Under the pieces are notes generated by a model. That model saw only the letters and a list, made by a program, of their open reading frames with translations. It did no database searches and had not been told where the DNA came from. Shown here piece by piece: positions 1 through 10,063 of a DNA stretch of 64,000 nucleotides. Position 1 is the first letter of the stretch; the number at the start of each line of letters is the position of its first letter. Source of the stretch: Diploptera punctata (taxonomy: Eukaryota; Arthropoda; Insecta; Blattodea; Blaberidae); the NCBI GenBank assembly GCA_030220185.1, contig JASPKZ010001233.1, forward strand, positions 1,666,001-1,730,000, in the 5' to 3' direction. The translations under genes were made by a program, and so were the position numbers.

Positions 1-60
1 ACTGTTGGCTGAAGATAAAAGGAAATTTTCCTTTGAAACTGGTTCTAAGAAAATAGTTTA
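1..60 (+). ncRNA. Hammerhead-like motif at the end of a PLE-B remnant
   Basis: CTGAAGA at 9-15, then a stem II whose arms (AAAGGAAA and TTTTCCTTT) pair almost perfectly, then GAAA at 35-38 and the near-palindrome ACTGGT with U at the cleavage position (44). This is the type I hammerhead order CUGANGA - stem II - GAAA - stem III - UH. The rest of the element is outside the window or decayed. Confidence 0.55.
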
Positions 61-288
61 TATGTACTGAGGTAAAAGATGTAATTTAATTTATTTAAGT
101 AGATGCTTTCAAATTATTGTTACTTTGATCTCTATGTATGTGTATTATGTTAAATCTAAATTAATATAAAAACTTGATTAAAAAACTCAAAATATTACTT
201 ACTAAAATTAACCGTTAATATAAACATTATATGGAAATTAATATGCACATCCAAGCCATTTGTATTAAATAGTTAATACAATTAAAGA

Positions 289-672
289 GGAAAATATTTA
301 TAAAACACTGGCCAGACCCATATTATGTTACGGCAGTAAGGCCTGGACAATTCGCAGTGTAGATGAACAAAGACTAACTGTGGCAGAAATGAAATTTATG
401 AGACATACTGTGGGCTATTCAAGGACAGACCATAAAAGGAATTCTGAGATTCTCAAAGAATTACACACAGAATCAGTCAAGGAATATGTACAAAAATACA
501 GAAACAACTGGAAATCTCACGTATGAAGAATGAGCAGAACAAGAATATCACGTTAGATCTTAAATTACCAGCCACCAGGCAAGAGAACTTTGGGCAGACC
601 CTTCAAACGTTGGATTGAGACCGTAACAGACCATTAGGTCTATCACATGAAAGGAAGAAGAAGAAGAAAGAG
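289..672 (+). pseudogene. Non-LTR retrotransposon C-terminal remnant
   Basis: A conceptual + strand reading gives YKTLARPILCYGSKAWTI, then a tail with KYRNNWKSH and a GRPFKRWIE-like motif, interrupted by in-frame stops. This is the post-reverse-transcriptase tail of an arthropod non-LTR retrotransposon, 5' truncated and ending in a GAAGAA-rich stretch. Confidence 0.65.
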
Positions 673-782
673 GAAAATTTCTCCCTGAATTGGGATTTGA
701 ACTTTAGTTGTGTTAACTATTGCTTTCAGATAGCTTGTCTGTGTGTATTAATTTCTGTACTATGTAATTAAGCATAGGCTCA

Positions 783-1345
783 ATTCTGGAAATGCGTGAT
801 ATTATGCATTGCAGAGACTTTTGATGTCCCAACTCCTTTCAAAATACGTTAAACTGAAAATATATAAGACTATTATTCTACCAGTTATATTATATGGGTG
901 CGAAACATGGACTCTTACTTTAAGGGAGGAAAGGAGATTACAAGTATTTGAGAATAAAGTACTTAGGAAAATTTTTGGACCAAAGAGAGGTGAACAGACA
1001 GGTGAATGGAGAAGACTACATAACAATGAATTACATGGTCTTTATAAGAAGCCAGATATAATAAGAACAGTTAAATCTCGTAGACTGCGATGGGCAGGAC
1101 ATGTTGCACATATGGGGAATGAAAGATGTGCATGGAAGCTTCTTGTAGGAAAGCCAGAGGGAAAATGCCCAGTTGGTAGACCAAGAATGAGGTGGGAGAA
1201 TAACATTAACTGTGATTTGAGGGAAGTAGATTATACAGGAAGTTATTGGAAAGCATTAGCTCAGGATAGGGATGTATGGAGAGCTTATGTCCATGTGGCC
1301 ATGAACCTACGGGTTCGATAGTGCCAGTGAGTAAGTAAGTAAGTA
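783..1345 (+). mobile_element. LINE 3' end (family L-b), copy 1
   Basis: A 170-codon open frame (809-1321) ends in the LINE tail KSRRLRWAGHVAHMG...VGRPRMRWENNI...AAMNLRVR-type sequence (here HVAMNLRVR), followed by a GTAA repeat tail. It is nearly identical to the copy at 10064-10773 and related to 26123-27470. All three are 5' truncated inside the reverse transcriptase; the frame starts with the CETWTL region after the RT palm. Confidence 0.8.
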
Positions 1346-1369
1346 CTATGTTCAATATTAGCATATATC

Positions 1370-1470
1370 TATCTATCTGTCTGTCTACAATGGCATATCA
1401 GCCCAATGTTAGGCCTTTAGCATCTCCTTTGTTAGGAGTTAGTTAGGAGTTAGTAGATCAATATTTACTT
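1370..1470 (-). repeat. S3 SINE 3'-end fragment
   Basis: The sequence with AATGGCATA...CCCAATGTTAGGCCTTTAGCATCTCC matches the region at 29680-29720 at the 3' side of the S3 SINE. It is too degraded to place borders. Confidence 0.4.
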
Positions 1471-1488
1471 AAGTAAAATTGTGTCACC

Positions 1489-1730
1489 TCACCTCATATT
1501 CTTCTTCTTAGTCCAGTTTCGGGATCTTATTTGGTTCCATCCTCAGTACTTTCACAATCATTGTTATGTTGTCTTGAAGAGCCACCTCTTGCTCGCACTG
1601 TTGGTAGACTGAGGGACCTCGAAAACAGTTCATTTTCCCAGGAATTTCAAAGTTAATTAAATTCTCCTTTTTGTTTTTTTTAAATGTAGATTTTTTTTTT
1701 TCCAAAACCATGAGCTCTTTACTAGATCAA
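1489..1730 (-). mobile_element. PLE-B 3' end remnant with decayed hammerhead
   Basis: The minus strand encodes the end of the GIY-YIG protein (ENLINFEIPGK...) and continues into CTGAGGA, stem II, GAAAC and then CTGGAC, where sister copies have CTAGTC, so the ribozyme core is damaged. ATGAGGTGAGGTG follows, the usual PLE-B 3' sequence. The remainder has been lost. Confidence 0.6.
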
Positions 1731-1757
1731 GTTAATTTAGTTATGCTTCGATGTTTT

Positions 1758-1930
1758 TATTATTCATTTCATACATCTCAATGATGGATAAATCATATTT
1801 GAAAATAAAAATTATACGCTCAGATTGGGGCTTGAACCCAGGACCTTTGGTTATCTAGGCCAATTACTCTATCGACTGAGCTACCTGAGCAAGTTCCAAT
1901 CTAAATGCAAATTTTTCCTTTATATACAAA
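1758..1930 (-). repeat. tRNA-like SINE S1, diverged copy
   Basis: The minus strand carries a tRNA-like block (GCTCAGGTAGCTC-type A box, GGGTTCAAGCCCC B box) flanked by AAATTTTT-rich arms. It is a member of the S1 family described at 44411-45717. Confidence 0.7.
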
Positions 1931-2039
1931 TGTCATTAAGGTATGCAGTCAACATACCGACCTAATGAGACATCTAGTAGGCTAAGATGATGAAAGTCGG
2001 TAAATTTTGCTTAGAGGGCTCTTTATTCAGGCTTAAGGT
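1931..2039 (-). repeat. S3 SINE fragment
   Basis: Matches the middle of the S3 SINE (the dATGAGACATCTAGTAGGCTA and GCTTAGAGGGCTCTTTATTC regions), located between two S1 copies. Head and tail are missing. Confidence 0.5.
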
Positions 2040-2707
2040 TCTTTTATGATGGACAAATTATATTTGAAAAGAAAAATATATGCCTAGACTGGGGTTTGAA
2101 CCCAGGACCTTTGACTTACTATGTCAATGCTCTTCCATCTGAGCCACCTAGGCCTCCAATCTAAACATGTATTTTTCTCTTACACATAGTTATTTCCCTA
2201 ACCCCAAATGCTACGAGCCGTTGCTATGATTTTTGCAAATGGCGGCTTCTTTATTAAGAAGACTTTTTATTGGAAATTTAAACATTACTTATAAAGCCAG
2301 TAGTGCTTCTTTCAATGTTAATATTATTCATTTTTAAACATCTTAATGATGGACAAATTATATTTGAAAAGAAAAATATACGCCTAGACTGGGGTTTGAA
2401 CCCAGGACCTTTGACTTTCTATGTTAATGCTCTTCCTGGCATTGGCTTAATTGTAACCCACTTCTCAAGTCGGGGCGCCTAGAAGGCAGAGTTACATTAC
2501 CCTGATGAAATGATGGATGATAAATGATAATGAAGCGCCACCTAGGCCTCCAATCTAAACGCGTATTTTTCTCTTAAACATAGTTAATTCTCTAACCCCA
2601 AATGCTACGAGCCGTTGCTACGATTTTTGCAAATGGCGGCTTCTTTATTAAGAAGACTTTTTATTGTGAATTTAAACATTACTTATAAAGCCAGTAGTGC
2701 TTCCTTT
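2040..2707 (-). repeat. Two S1 SINE copies in tandem, second with an S5 fragment inside
   Basis: Two minus-strand S1 units lie head to tail (tRNA-like parts at about 2075-2155 and 2378-2552). The second is interrupted at about 2437-2534 by a piece of the S5 SINE (TGGCATTGGCTTAATTGTAA to AATGAAGCGC); the S1 sequence resumes directly as CACCTAGGCCTCC. Each has the family leader with GCAAATGGCGGCTTCTT. Confidence 0.7.
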
Positions 2708-2861
2708 ATGAGCCTGAAAATCTTCAGACTTGGGACCCATGGCTTGAAGTCCCTCCCGGAGGACTTACTCTTTGGATTTTTACATCCTAAAAACTTTGTT
2801 GACCCTGACTGGGTTTGAAGCTGGGACCAGAGGCAAGGAACATAACCACTAGTCCATCATG
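2708..2861 (-). repeat. S3 SINE, head half
   Basis: Minus-strand tRNA-like head (GACTAGTGGTTATGTTCCTTG, ending in GGTTTGAAGC on the + strand) and the following block with GGGACTTCAAGCCATGGGTC. Truncated relative to 30206-30605. Confidence 0.6.
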
Positions 2862-3055
2862 GCCAAATTAGCTTATAGCGCAGTATTGTCTTCTTGATTT
2901 AGAAACAACCCTGTTTGTGAATAAAGTTTTATTACTATGGGGACATGGGGATTAAAGAGAGAGAAATTTGTGCTTGCTCCTGGAGTTCAAATCCTGGTTT
3001 GGGCAGAAATTTTTATTTTTAGTTGTTAATTAAATTAATATGTTTTTATTTGCAG

Positions 3056-3215
3056 TGTTGCAGCAAAGAGCGACAAAAATCTAATGACTATTAGCAATCT
3101 TGGTGTTTGCTTTGGTCCTACTTTACTAAGACCAGAAGAAGAGACTGTAGCTGCCATCATGGATATTAAATTCTGTAATGTCGTCGTTGAAATTCTCATA
3201 GAAAACTATGAGAAG
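3056..3215 (+). CDS. Graf: Graf RhoGAP exon (end of RhoGAP domain)
   Basis: The exon encodes 53 residues plus the last base of a split codon. It includes [19 protein letters not shown] and ends IENYEK. This is the C-terminal third of a RhoGAP domain of the GRAF/oligophrenin/ARHGAP26 family, which stimulates GTP hydrolysis by Rho-type GTPases at membranes and adhesions. The NLG...FGPTLLR block is the conserved Asn-containing helix facing the GTPase; the arginine finger would be encoded upstream, outside the window. The acceptor is TTTGCAG before 3056 and the donor is GTAATG after 3215. It joins in phase 0 to the exon at 11875 across an 8.66 kb intron full of transposons. Identity rests on the near-family sequence around [12 protein letters not shown]. 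Confidence 0.93.
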
Positions 3216-3570
3216 GTAATGTAATAAAAATTATTTATGGTAATTTTTTATAAATCATAAATTAGCAATGTACAATATATATACATACACACATATTATT
3301 CCATAAGGATATTTTCTAATTTAGTATTGATATTTGATAGTTAAAAAGTTCTGTAGGTATGAATAACATTTGAATCATATACTCCTAGTACTATTATATG
3401 AGGCTTCCAGAAGTCATATAAGTAACTCGCTAAGTCATCCAGAGTTTTAAAGTTGGCAGTATATTGAATTTATCACATTTTCTGTAATTTGATCAATGTG
3501 ATTTACTCCATAGCTCAGTAAAAAAAAGCTACCATAGTTCATATCTCCTTTGACGTACATTACATGTTTA

Positions 3571-3887
3571 ATTTTTTTTATTCAATGCCCCCAGGTTGTC
3601 ATTTCAACATTTCTGGTGTTCTCTTGGCATTGGCTTAATTGTAACCCGCTTCTCAAGTTGGGGCGCCTAGAAGGCGGAGTTATGTTACCCTGATGAAATG
3701 ATGGATGATAAATGATAATGAAGCGCCAGGAGAGTTCTTAACCTAAACTTCAGCTAAATTCCAGACCATGGGCAACCACAGGAATAATTCCCTTTAAGGA
3801 AATATTCCTATAGTTTGACTGAGAATCGAACCCGGAACCTCATGAGCAGTAATCGGAAATGCTGTCTACTAGCCCATGAGTCTGGTC
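3571..3887 (-). repeat. SINE S5, complete copy with 8 bp TSD
   Basis: Flanked by CATGTTTA at 3563-3570 and 3888-3895. On the minus strand it starts with a tRNA-like head (B box GGGTTCGATTCTC) and ends in a poly-A tract (T-run at 3571-3579 on +). Body contains GGCATTGGCTTAATTGTAAC on the + strand. Confidence 0.8.
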
Positions 3888-3919
3888 CATGTTTAGGTTT
3901 AAATGTATGTTCCTTTTTT

Positions 3920-4070
3920 TAGGAATTCACAGTATGAGGTATATTCATTTAGGTAAACTTTTATCATTCATCAGTTGGAACTGAAGTGTAAAGTTTCGAA
4001 ACTAGTATAAAAAGTAAGAAAAAATATGAGGTGAGTGATAAAAGTTTACCTAAATTAAATGTATGTATTC
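3920..4070. mobile_element. PLE-B mini fold-back
   Basis: The two sides TTTAGGTAAACTTTTATCA and its complement (TGATAAAAGTTTACCTAAA) bracket a decayed hammerhead (CTGAAGT...GAAACTAGTA) and the family signature ATGAGGTGAGTG. It is reduced to about 130 bp. Confidence 0.55.
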
Positions 4071-4546
4071 TTATTATGCAACTTTAACTGAATATCTCAA
4101 ATATCTCAAAATCTTAAAAAAAATGGAGTTAATTCCTTATTTCTTTATCAAAGTCAGTTTCAGTCATGAATGGATTGCATCTACTTTTTAGTCTTGATGG
4201 TTGGTATAGCACTCTAAATTCAATTCTTATAAATTAATATTGTCATTTAACCCAAAACATCAATATCACATAAGAGTTAAATAATTACATTGTGGATTAA
4301 AAATATATACCGTAAAGGTGGGTTGCTGGGTGTGATGTCCCAAGTTGTAGATTTATGATTGTAATAATTTGAATCACTGTAATTTTGCCACGGCACTGAT
4401 GACTCCAGTCAGGGGAATAAGGAAAAGTTTCTTACACAAACAAATAACGACACTTTGTTGACAGTTAAACTAAAAGTTATTTTATTAAAACTCTCACTTC
4501 AGTTTAGATAAATCTTGTAGATTAATAATTCAAAAGACTCCGCCAT

Positions 4547-4735
4547 TTGCAAAGATAGAAGCTATGGTTTCAAGCATTTGGCGCGAGGGAATTACAACGT
4601 ACATAAGAGAAAAATTTGCGTCTAGATCGTAACTCGCCTCGATAGCTCAGTTGGTAGAGCACTTGGCCCGGAAAGCCAAGGGTCCCAGGTTCGAGTCCCG
4701 GTCTGGGCAAAAATTTTTCTCTTCAAATATAATAC
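4547..4735 (+). repeat. tRNA-like SINE S1, single copy
   Basis: Leader with GCCATTTGCAAAGATAGAAG, then a tRNA-like block with TAGCTCAGTTGGTAGAGC (A box) and GGTTCGAGTCC (B box), then AAAATTTTTCTCTTCAAATA. It is followed directly by a PLE-B 3' end. Confidence 0.75.
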
Positions 4736-4855
4736 TTTTAAGACGACAGAACAACGGTCGTGATGTTACTGAGGATGGAACAGAAACTATGTTCCGAAAC
4801 TAGTCTATAATCAAATAAGAAGAACAATATGAGGTGAGTGATAAACATATTCTAC
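4736..4855 (+). mobile_element. PLE-B 3' end carrying an intact hammerhead
   Basis: Sequence from AAGACGACAGAACAACGG through the ribozyme (4761-4813) to ATATGAGGTGAGTGATAA. It is the same module as the minus copy at 43.92-44.40 kb. The upstream coding part is missing. Confidence 0.6.
4761..4813 (+). ncRNA. Type I hammerhead ribozyme
   Basis: CTGAGGA at 4769-4775; perfect 6 bp stem II (GGAACA / TGTTCC) with a 7-nt loop; GAAA at 4796-4799; palindromic stem III ACTAGT; cleavage expected after C4805. Stem I pairs TGAT (4761-4764) and TA (4767-4768) with TA (4806-4807) and ATCA (4810-4813), leaving an internal loop as in natural type I hammerheads. PLE hammerheads are an established class; activity here is inferred. 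Confidence 0.82.
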
Positions 4856-5029
4856 CTTAATAATAATACTTTTCACTTATAGAAGATTACCATTTTATGT
4901 ATATAATGGATGACGAATTCTAACGGTCAATCCTTCAAGTATTATACTTTATTTCCACTTGTGGACTATTTGTATTCAAGATGGATGAATTTTATATTAC
5001 TATATGACCTTCCATAACTCCAACACTAT

Positions 5030-5400
5030 TCTTTCAACTAATATCAAGAAAATAAACCACTATTCTCTTATTTCTTGAGGAGTCGTTGCTTAACATGTCT
5101 GACCTCCTTCAAGTATTGTAGCCATCTTCCTATTCAGTTATAACCTCGAGGTTTTGATTGGTCCAACTGAAAAGGAAGGAGTACTGCTAGCTGACTCCTA
5201 TCCAATTCGTCCAATCCCATTTATTTGTTTATAAAAAAATATCAATTTGAATATTTAAAGTATTTTACATATATTGCATCAGTAGAAAAACATCTAACTG
5301 TATTAACAATTTATATTGACCAGTTTGAGTTTTTTATATACTTATAAAAAATTTGAATTCTCTAAATCAATCTTATGTCATTCTTAATATAAATAAATAT
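5030..5400. other. Intron sequence without recognisable feature
   Basis: AT-rich Graf intron sequence with no ORF, tRNA-like block or inverted repeat that I can assign. The stretch 5090-5220 is somewhat richer in GC and could be an old repeat. Confidence 0.4.
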
Positions 5401-5462
5401 AATTATGATGATCTTGAAGAAGATTTTTGGGCTGTAGGCCGTGGTCGTGAGGCTTGTAGTTC

Positions 5463-5503
5463 CCCGACGTTTCGCCAGAGACTGCGTCTGGCATCCTCAA
5501 GGG
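5463..5503 (-). ncRNA. Hammerhead-like motif overlapping the PLE-A stop codon
   Basis: Minus strand: UUGAGGA, stem II GCCAG/CTGGC, GAAA, palindromic ACGT and C at the cleavage position, with a 3 bp CCC/GGG stem I. The position normally C3 is U in both PLE-A copies, so activity is doubtful. The UGA of the core is the stop codon of the ORF. Confidence 0.55.
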
Positions 5504-7491
5504 TTGTCTTGAGACTGGCAATTCTGTCCGCTGTCTGTCTTATTTATACGTTCACCGCGATGTGTTCGTAAGTTGTATCTGCCTTCTGATTGGTCAGCGG
5601 TAGGGACTTCCATTGCTCCAATGAGATTGCTGTTTGATGGTCTAGTCGACTGTACGTTATATCTGTCTTCTGATTGGTCAGCGGTAGGGACTTCAATTGT
5701 TCCACTGAGATTGCTGTTTGATAGTCTAGTTGACTGTGCTTGTAGAGGTTTACATTTTGCGTTTTTTAGAACCGGTATCCATACTTTGTTGACTTTTAAT
5801 GATTCTTCTTTTCTGTTGAAACTGTTTTTATGTTTGAATATTTCGATGGCTTCTCGTTGTAGACGGGTAAAATAGTGTGTGCAGTTAGATAATATGTCTG
5901 TATTCTGGTATTGTACCCTGTGGCCATCAAGTAAAGAGTGTTCTGCTACTGCCGACTTATCCATTTGTTTAAGACGACTGTATCTTTCATGCTCCTTAAG
6001 TCTGGTTGCGATGGTGCGTTTAGTGGTGCCTATATACACTTTTCCACAACTGCATGGAATCCTGTATATGCCTGCTGTCTGATGAGGATGGAGTTGATCC
6101 TTTATAGGTCTGAGAAGGTTCTTGATTTTCTTGGTAGGCCTGTATACTGTCTTTATGTCTTCTTTCTTTAGTAGTTTTCCAATGCGGTCCGTTACATTCT
6201 TGATGAACGGTAAAAATGCCCTGGTTGAAGTTTTTTCCTCTGATTCCTTGCTGCTGTTGCTGTTGTATCGTCTGGGATGATTGGCTCGGTTGATTTCTTT
6301 CCTGGTGTATCCATTGGCTGTGAATACCGTCTGGAGGTGTTGAAGTTCCGTTTTTAATAAATCCGGATGACAAAGTTTTTTGGCTCGATCTGTCAATGAT
6401 TTGATGATTCCAAATTTTTGCTTAGGGTGATGATTCGAGGTTTTATGAAGATACCTGTCTGTGTGGGTAGGTTTTCTGTAGATAGTGTGGTAAATGTTGC
6501 TGTCTTCTTCCCTTTTGATCAGGATGTCTAGGAATGCTATGTTGTTGTCTGTTTCTTTTTCTATGGTGAATTGTATACTGGAGTTTATGTTGTTGATGTG
6601 TGTCAGAAATTCGTCTAATCTCTCTTCCCCGTGGTTCCAGATTACAAAGGTGTCGTCTACATAGCGAAGCCATATCTTGGGTTTGATAGGTGTCGTATCT
6701 AAGCATGTTTGCTCAAAGTTTTCCATGAAGAAATTGGCAACTACTGGGCTCAAGGGACTGCCCATAGCTACTCCATCTATTTGCTCGTAGAAGTCGTTGT
6801 TGAATAGAAAATAGCTGGTGGTTAAGCAGTGTTCGAAAAGTTTTGTGATGTCTTGAGGAAACTTGGCAGCAATGAGGTGAATAGTCTCATTTATTGGAAC
6901 TTTGGTGAATAGTGAGATCACGTCGAAACTCACCATTATATCTTCCGGTTGCAATGTTATCTCTTTTAGTTTTTCTAAGAAGTGCATTGAGTCCTTGACA
7001 TAAGTGTCACTGTTGTTAGTATGTGGTTTCAATAAAGTAGAGAGATATCTAGCCAGATTGTAAGTAGGTGATCCTATTTGGCTGACGATCGGTCTTAAAG
7101 GTGTATTTTCCTTATGAATTTTAGGCAATCCGTATAGTCTTGGTGGCTGGGCTTCGTTCTTCTGAAGTTCTTTCTTCACGTCGTCGGGAAGCGAGGAGGC
7201 CTTTATTAATTTGTTAGTTTCTCGTAGTATCCGTTTAGTTGGGTCGTCTGACAGCTTACGGTAGTTACTAGGATCGAGCAACTCGGTGGTTTTTTGGTTG
7301 TATTCTTCTGTGTCTATAATAACTGTAGAATTTCCTTTGTCTGCCGGTAGAATAATAATTGTTTCATCCGTTTTTAAGGTTTTGAGAGCCTTCCTTTCTT
7401 CGGTGGAGAGATTGTGTTTAGGTTTCGGAGCTTTTCTTAGAATGCGAGATACTTCGTTGCGGATAGTTTCGGCCTTGTTACCAGTGGAAAA
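5497..7491 (-). CDS. PLE reverse transcriptase / GIY-YIG endonuclease ORF
   Basis: 664 codons stay open, and no upstream Met is needed because the 5' end is truncated. In order: LPADKGNSTVII (PLE N-terminal motif), RLYGLPKIHK, DVISLFTKVP (RT motif A region), GVAMGSPLSPVVANFFM, YVDDTF (catalytic Asp pair), FLDILI, then near residues 430-480 the endonuclease with GIYRIPCSCGKVYIG, its arginine (TRLKEHE) and downstream glutamate candidates. The last 130 residues contain two copies of a roughly 27-residue repeat with EVPTADQSE. In PLEs the endonuclease nicks target DNA and the telomerase-like RT copies the RNA there. The protein has no frameshift or stop. Confidence 0.9.
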   Translation of the reverse strand, partial: FSTGNKAETIRNEVSRILRKAPKPKHNLSTEERKALKTLKTDETIIILPADKGNSTVIIDTEEYNQKTTELLDPSNYRKLSDDPTKRILRETNKLIKASSLPDDVKKELQKNEAQPPRLYGLPKIHKENTPLRPIVSQIGSPTYNLARYLSTLLKPHTNNSDTYVKDSMHFLEKLKEITLQPEDIMVSFDVISLFTKVPINETIHLIAAKFPQDITKLFEHCLTTSYFLFNNDFYEQIDGVAMGSPLSPVVANFFMENFEQTCLDTTPIKPKIWLRYVDDTFVIWNHGEERLDEFLTHINNINSSIQFTIEKETDNNIAFLDILIKREEDSNIYHTIYRKPTHTDRYLHKTSNHHPKQKFGIIKSLTDRAKKLCHPDLLKTELQHLQTVFTANGYTRKEINRANHPRRYNSNSSKESEEKTSTRAFLPFIKNVTDRIGKLLKKEDIKTVYRPTKKIKNLLRPIKDQLHPHQTAGIYRIPCSCGKVYIGTTKRTIATRLKEHERYSRLKQMDKSAVAEHSLLDGHRVQYQNTDILSNCTHYFTRLQREAIEIFKHKNSFNRKEESLKVNKVWIPVLKNAKCKPLQAQSTRLSNSNLSGTIEVPTADQSEDRYNVQSTRPSNSNLIGAMEVPTADQSEGRYNLRTHRGERINKTDSGQNCQSQDNP

Positions 7492-7599
7492 TTAATTATA
7501 CAGTTAGGATTTTTGTGTCCTCGCTTAATAATGTCCATGTTTATGGTCCATACAAGACGGTTGGTGGAATATTGTTTTATAAATTACTGTCTTAGATTT

Positions 7600-10020
7600 C
7601 CTTGATAAGTGTTTGAAAGCCAATTAAAAGCTCCAATGTCACAGGTTTTATTTACATCTACTCTATTCTGTATTTGGAAGGAGTATTGGTATTCAATATG
7701 GAATCTTAGATCAGTTGATGAAAAAGTAGACACATTTAATACACTGATACTACAACTATACGACAGACATGCACCAGTAAAAACCCGACGATTTTCCCGC
7801 TCCCCTGCTCCCTGGATGAATGATTCAATACGTGAACTTATGTCAAAACGAGACAAAGCATACCGAACATACAGACGACATAAAAATGACGAGAACTGGT
7901 AACTGTACAAACAACTTAGAAACACAACTACACAATCTATACGTAATGCCAAACTACGACACGCCCACAGTATAATCGGACCTGAAATAAGTGCACGGGA
8001 CACTTGGCGAAATCTCCGTGCAATGGGACTTAGACAGTTGAATCCCTCAACTGACTCTATAGACATTTCTGTAGATGACTTAAATGAACATTTTACCTCA
8101 ATACCCATGACACCTCCAGACAACAAGACTAAAATAGACACTCTTAAAGACTTATCCCCATCCCCACATATAGGAAGAGATAAATTTTACTTTTACGACA
8201 TTTCGCCTATAGACGTTAAAAAAGCACTCAAGCGGATTAAATCCAATGCGCAAGGAACAGATAACATCAGCATTTTAATGCTAAATAAAATCATTGACAT
8301 TATACTACCCACAGTGACTCATATTTTCAATGCTTCCCTTATAACTTCTATCTTCCCTATTGTATGGAAACAGTCTAGAGTTCGGCCTATACCAAAAATA
8401 AGTACACCTACTAACTGTAATGACTTCCGACCGATTAACATCCTTCCGACATTATCTAAAGCCCTGGAATATATTGTACATAAGCAAATGACTGATTATC
8501 TCCAAGAAAATCACCTCCTTGATCCTTATCAATCCGGCTTTAGATATGGTCATAGCACAACCACAGCTTTGCTAAAAATTACCGAAGATATTCGTGAAGC
8601 CGTGGACAGACGTCAATTGACTCCTTTATCCTTACTTGACTTCAGCAAAGCTTTTGACACAGTAGACCACGACTTACTTATGATAAAGCTCAAGCACCTA
8701 CATTTGTCTGACAGCGCTGTATCCTGGTTTGACTCATACCTGCACGGTCGTCAACAATACGTTTCATTAAACTCTAGATCTTCGACTTGGCGTAACGTGC
8801 CGGCTGGAGTCCCCCAGGGCAGTGTTTCTCGGACCTCTTCTTTTCTCAATCTACATAAATGATTTGCCAACTGTACTAAAGCACTGCCGTTATCACCTCT
8901 ATGCTGATGATCTCCAAATTTACCTACATTCACCTCCTCATTCTCTCTATAACAGCTTGATGAAAATGAATGACGATCTCATATCCATCTTTAACTGGTC
9001 TTCAAGTATCGGTCTAAATCTAAATCCTAACAAGTCACAAGTAATTCTAATGGGACAACAAAGACTGCTTACAACCTTTGACATATCTACACTTCCAAAC
9101 ATTACTATAAATAATATAATTATCCCTTATTCTTCTTCAGTAATAGATCTTGGACTACATCTAGACGCAAATTTAACCTGGCAAACACAAGTGAAACACA
9201 TATGTAAAAAGACTTTCTCCATCTTACATTATCTTAGACGTTTAAAGAATTTTCTCCCAGTTTTGTTTAAAACAAATCCTAGTGCAGAATCTTGTGTTAC
9301 CACACTTCGATTATTGTGACATTATATATAATGATCTAAACTATGCCTTGTCGCAGAGACTGCAGCGTGTTCATAATGCTTGCATTCGATTCATTTTCAA
9401 TATCCGCCGTTATGACCATATTTCCGAACACTTTAATAACCTCTCTTGGCTCCGTCTTACTGACAGACGTAAATTGCACTCTCTTTCGCTACTTTTCAAG
9501 CTTCTGAATTCCTACATTCCTACTTACCTGGCGTCCAGATTTGAGAAGTTATCCTCCTACCACAATATTGACACTAGGTCACAAGATAGCAGTCTGCTAA
9601 CAATTCCTCTTCATAGCACTTCCTCCTATTCTACTTCCTTCACAGTAGCCTCCGCCCGCTCCTGGAATCTCCTTCCTCAAGATATCAGGGGTTGCCGCAC
9701 ACTTGGCACCTTTAAGTCACGCTTATACAGTTACCTGTTGTCTAATAATTAATTTTTCTCTATTTATTTAATTTTATACTATGTCATTAATATTTTCCTC
9801 GTTTTTTTATATATCTTGTACATATTATATATTTAATTCGTTGAATTTAGAGTAAATCAAAATACATTATAAATATTAATTGTATTGTATTCATAACTTG
9901 TAATCGTTTATATATATATATTGCAATTTAGATTTAAGACTTTTCTTTTGTATTTTTTTTAAACCTGGTTGAGTGGTAGACAAGGCCTTAAGGCCTTAAC
10001 TCTGCCAGGTAAAATAAAGC

Positions 10021-10053
<33 letters not shown>
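7600..10053 (+). mobile_element. Non-LTR retrotransposon (CR1/L2/Jockey-like), nearly complete 3' part
   Basis: Carries the end of the endonuclease-RT linker, the full RT, a C-terminal region, a 3' UTR with CTTAACTCTGCCAGGTAAAA and a long ATT microsatellite tail (10021-10053). It is 5' truncated next to PLE-A. Simple-repeat tails of this kind occur in CR1/L2-type elements; the exact clade is not settled. A fragment of its 3' UTR recurs at 25006-25140 on the minus strand. Confidence 0.85.
7609..9752 (+). pseudogene. LINE reverse transcriptase ORF, broken
   Basis: Reading frames 7609-7902, 8023-8862, 8822-9319 and 9282-9752 make one protein with a stop at about 7900 and two frameshifts (near 8822-8862 and 9282-9319). 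Visible motifs are RPAPW-like linker (SPAPWMNDSI), FRPINILPTLSKALEYIV, LLDFSKAFDTVDH, AGVPQGS, LGPLLFSIYINDLP, YADDLQIYLHS and GLNLNPNKSQ. The C-terminal part has LSWLRLTDRRKLHSL and ARSWNLLPQDIR. Function is lost by the frame breaks, but decay is light. Confidence 0.88.

Positions 10054-10056
<3 letters not shown>
10018..10056 (+). repeat. ATT microsatellite
   Basis: About a dozen ATT units forming the 3' tail of the LINE at 7600-10053; a second LINE inserted at its end. Confidence 0.9.
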
Positions 10057-10063
10057 GGATATG

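Larger units (their letters stand above)
5405..7491 (-). mobile_element. Penelope-like retroelement, PLE-A copy 1 (5' truncated)
   Basis: A minus-strand element whose 3' end coincides with the 3' end of the second copy (CTTCTTCAAGATCAT). It includes a reverse transcriptase plus GIY-YIG ORF, a hammerhead-like motif overlapping the stop codon and a short 3' UTR. The 5' end stops where the frame meets TAA, just before the conserved PLE N-terminal RT motif, so the 5' part is missing. Little coding decay suggests it is young. Confidence 0.88.

Noticed and set aside
5573..5875. Plus-strand open frames across 5353-6171
   Set aside because: They are antisense shadows of the PLE-A ORF, which has clear RT and endonuclease motifs on the minus strand.
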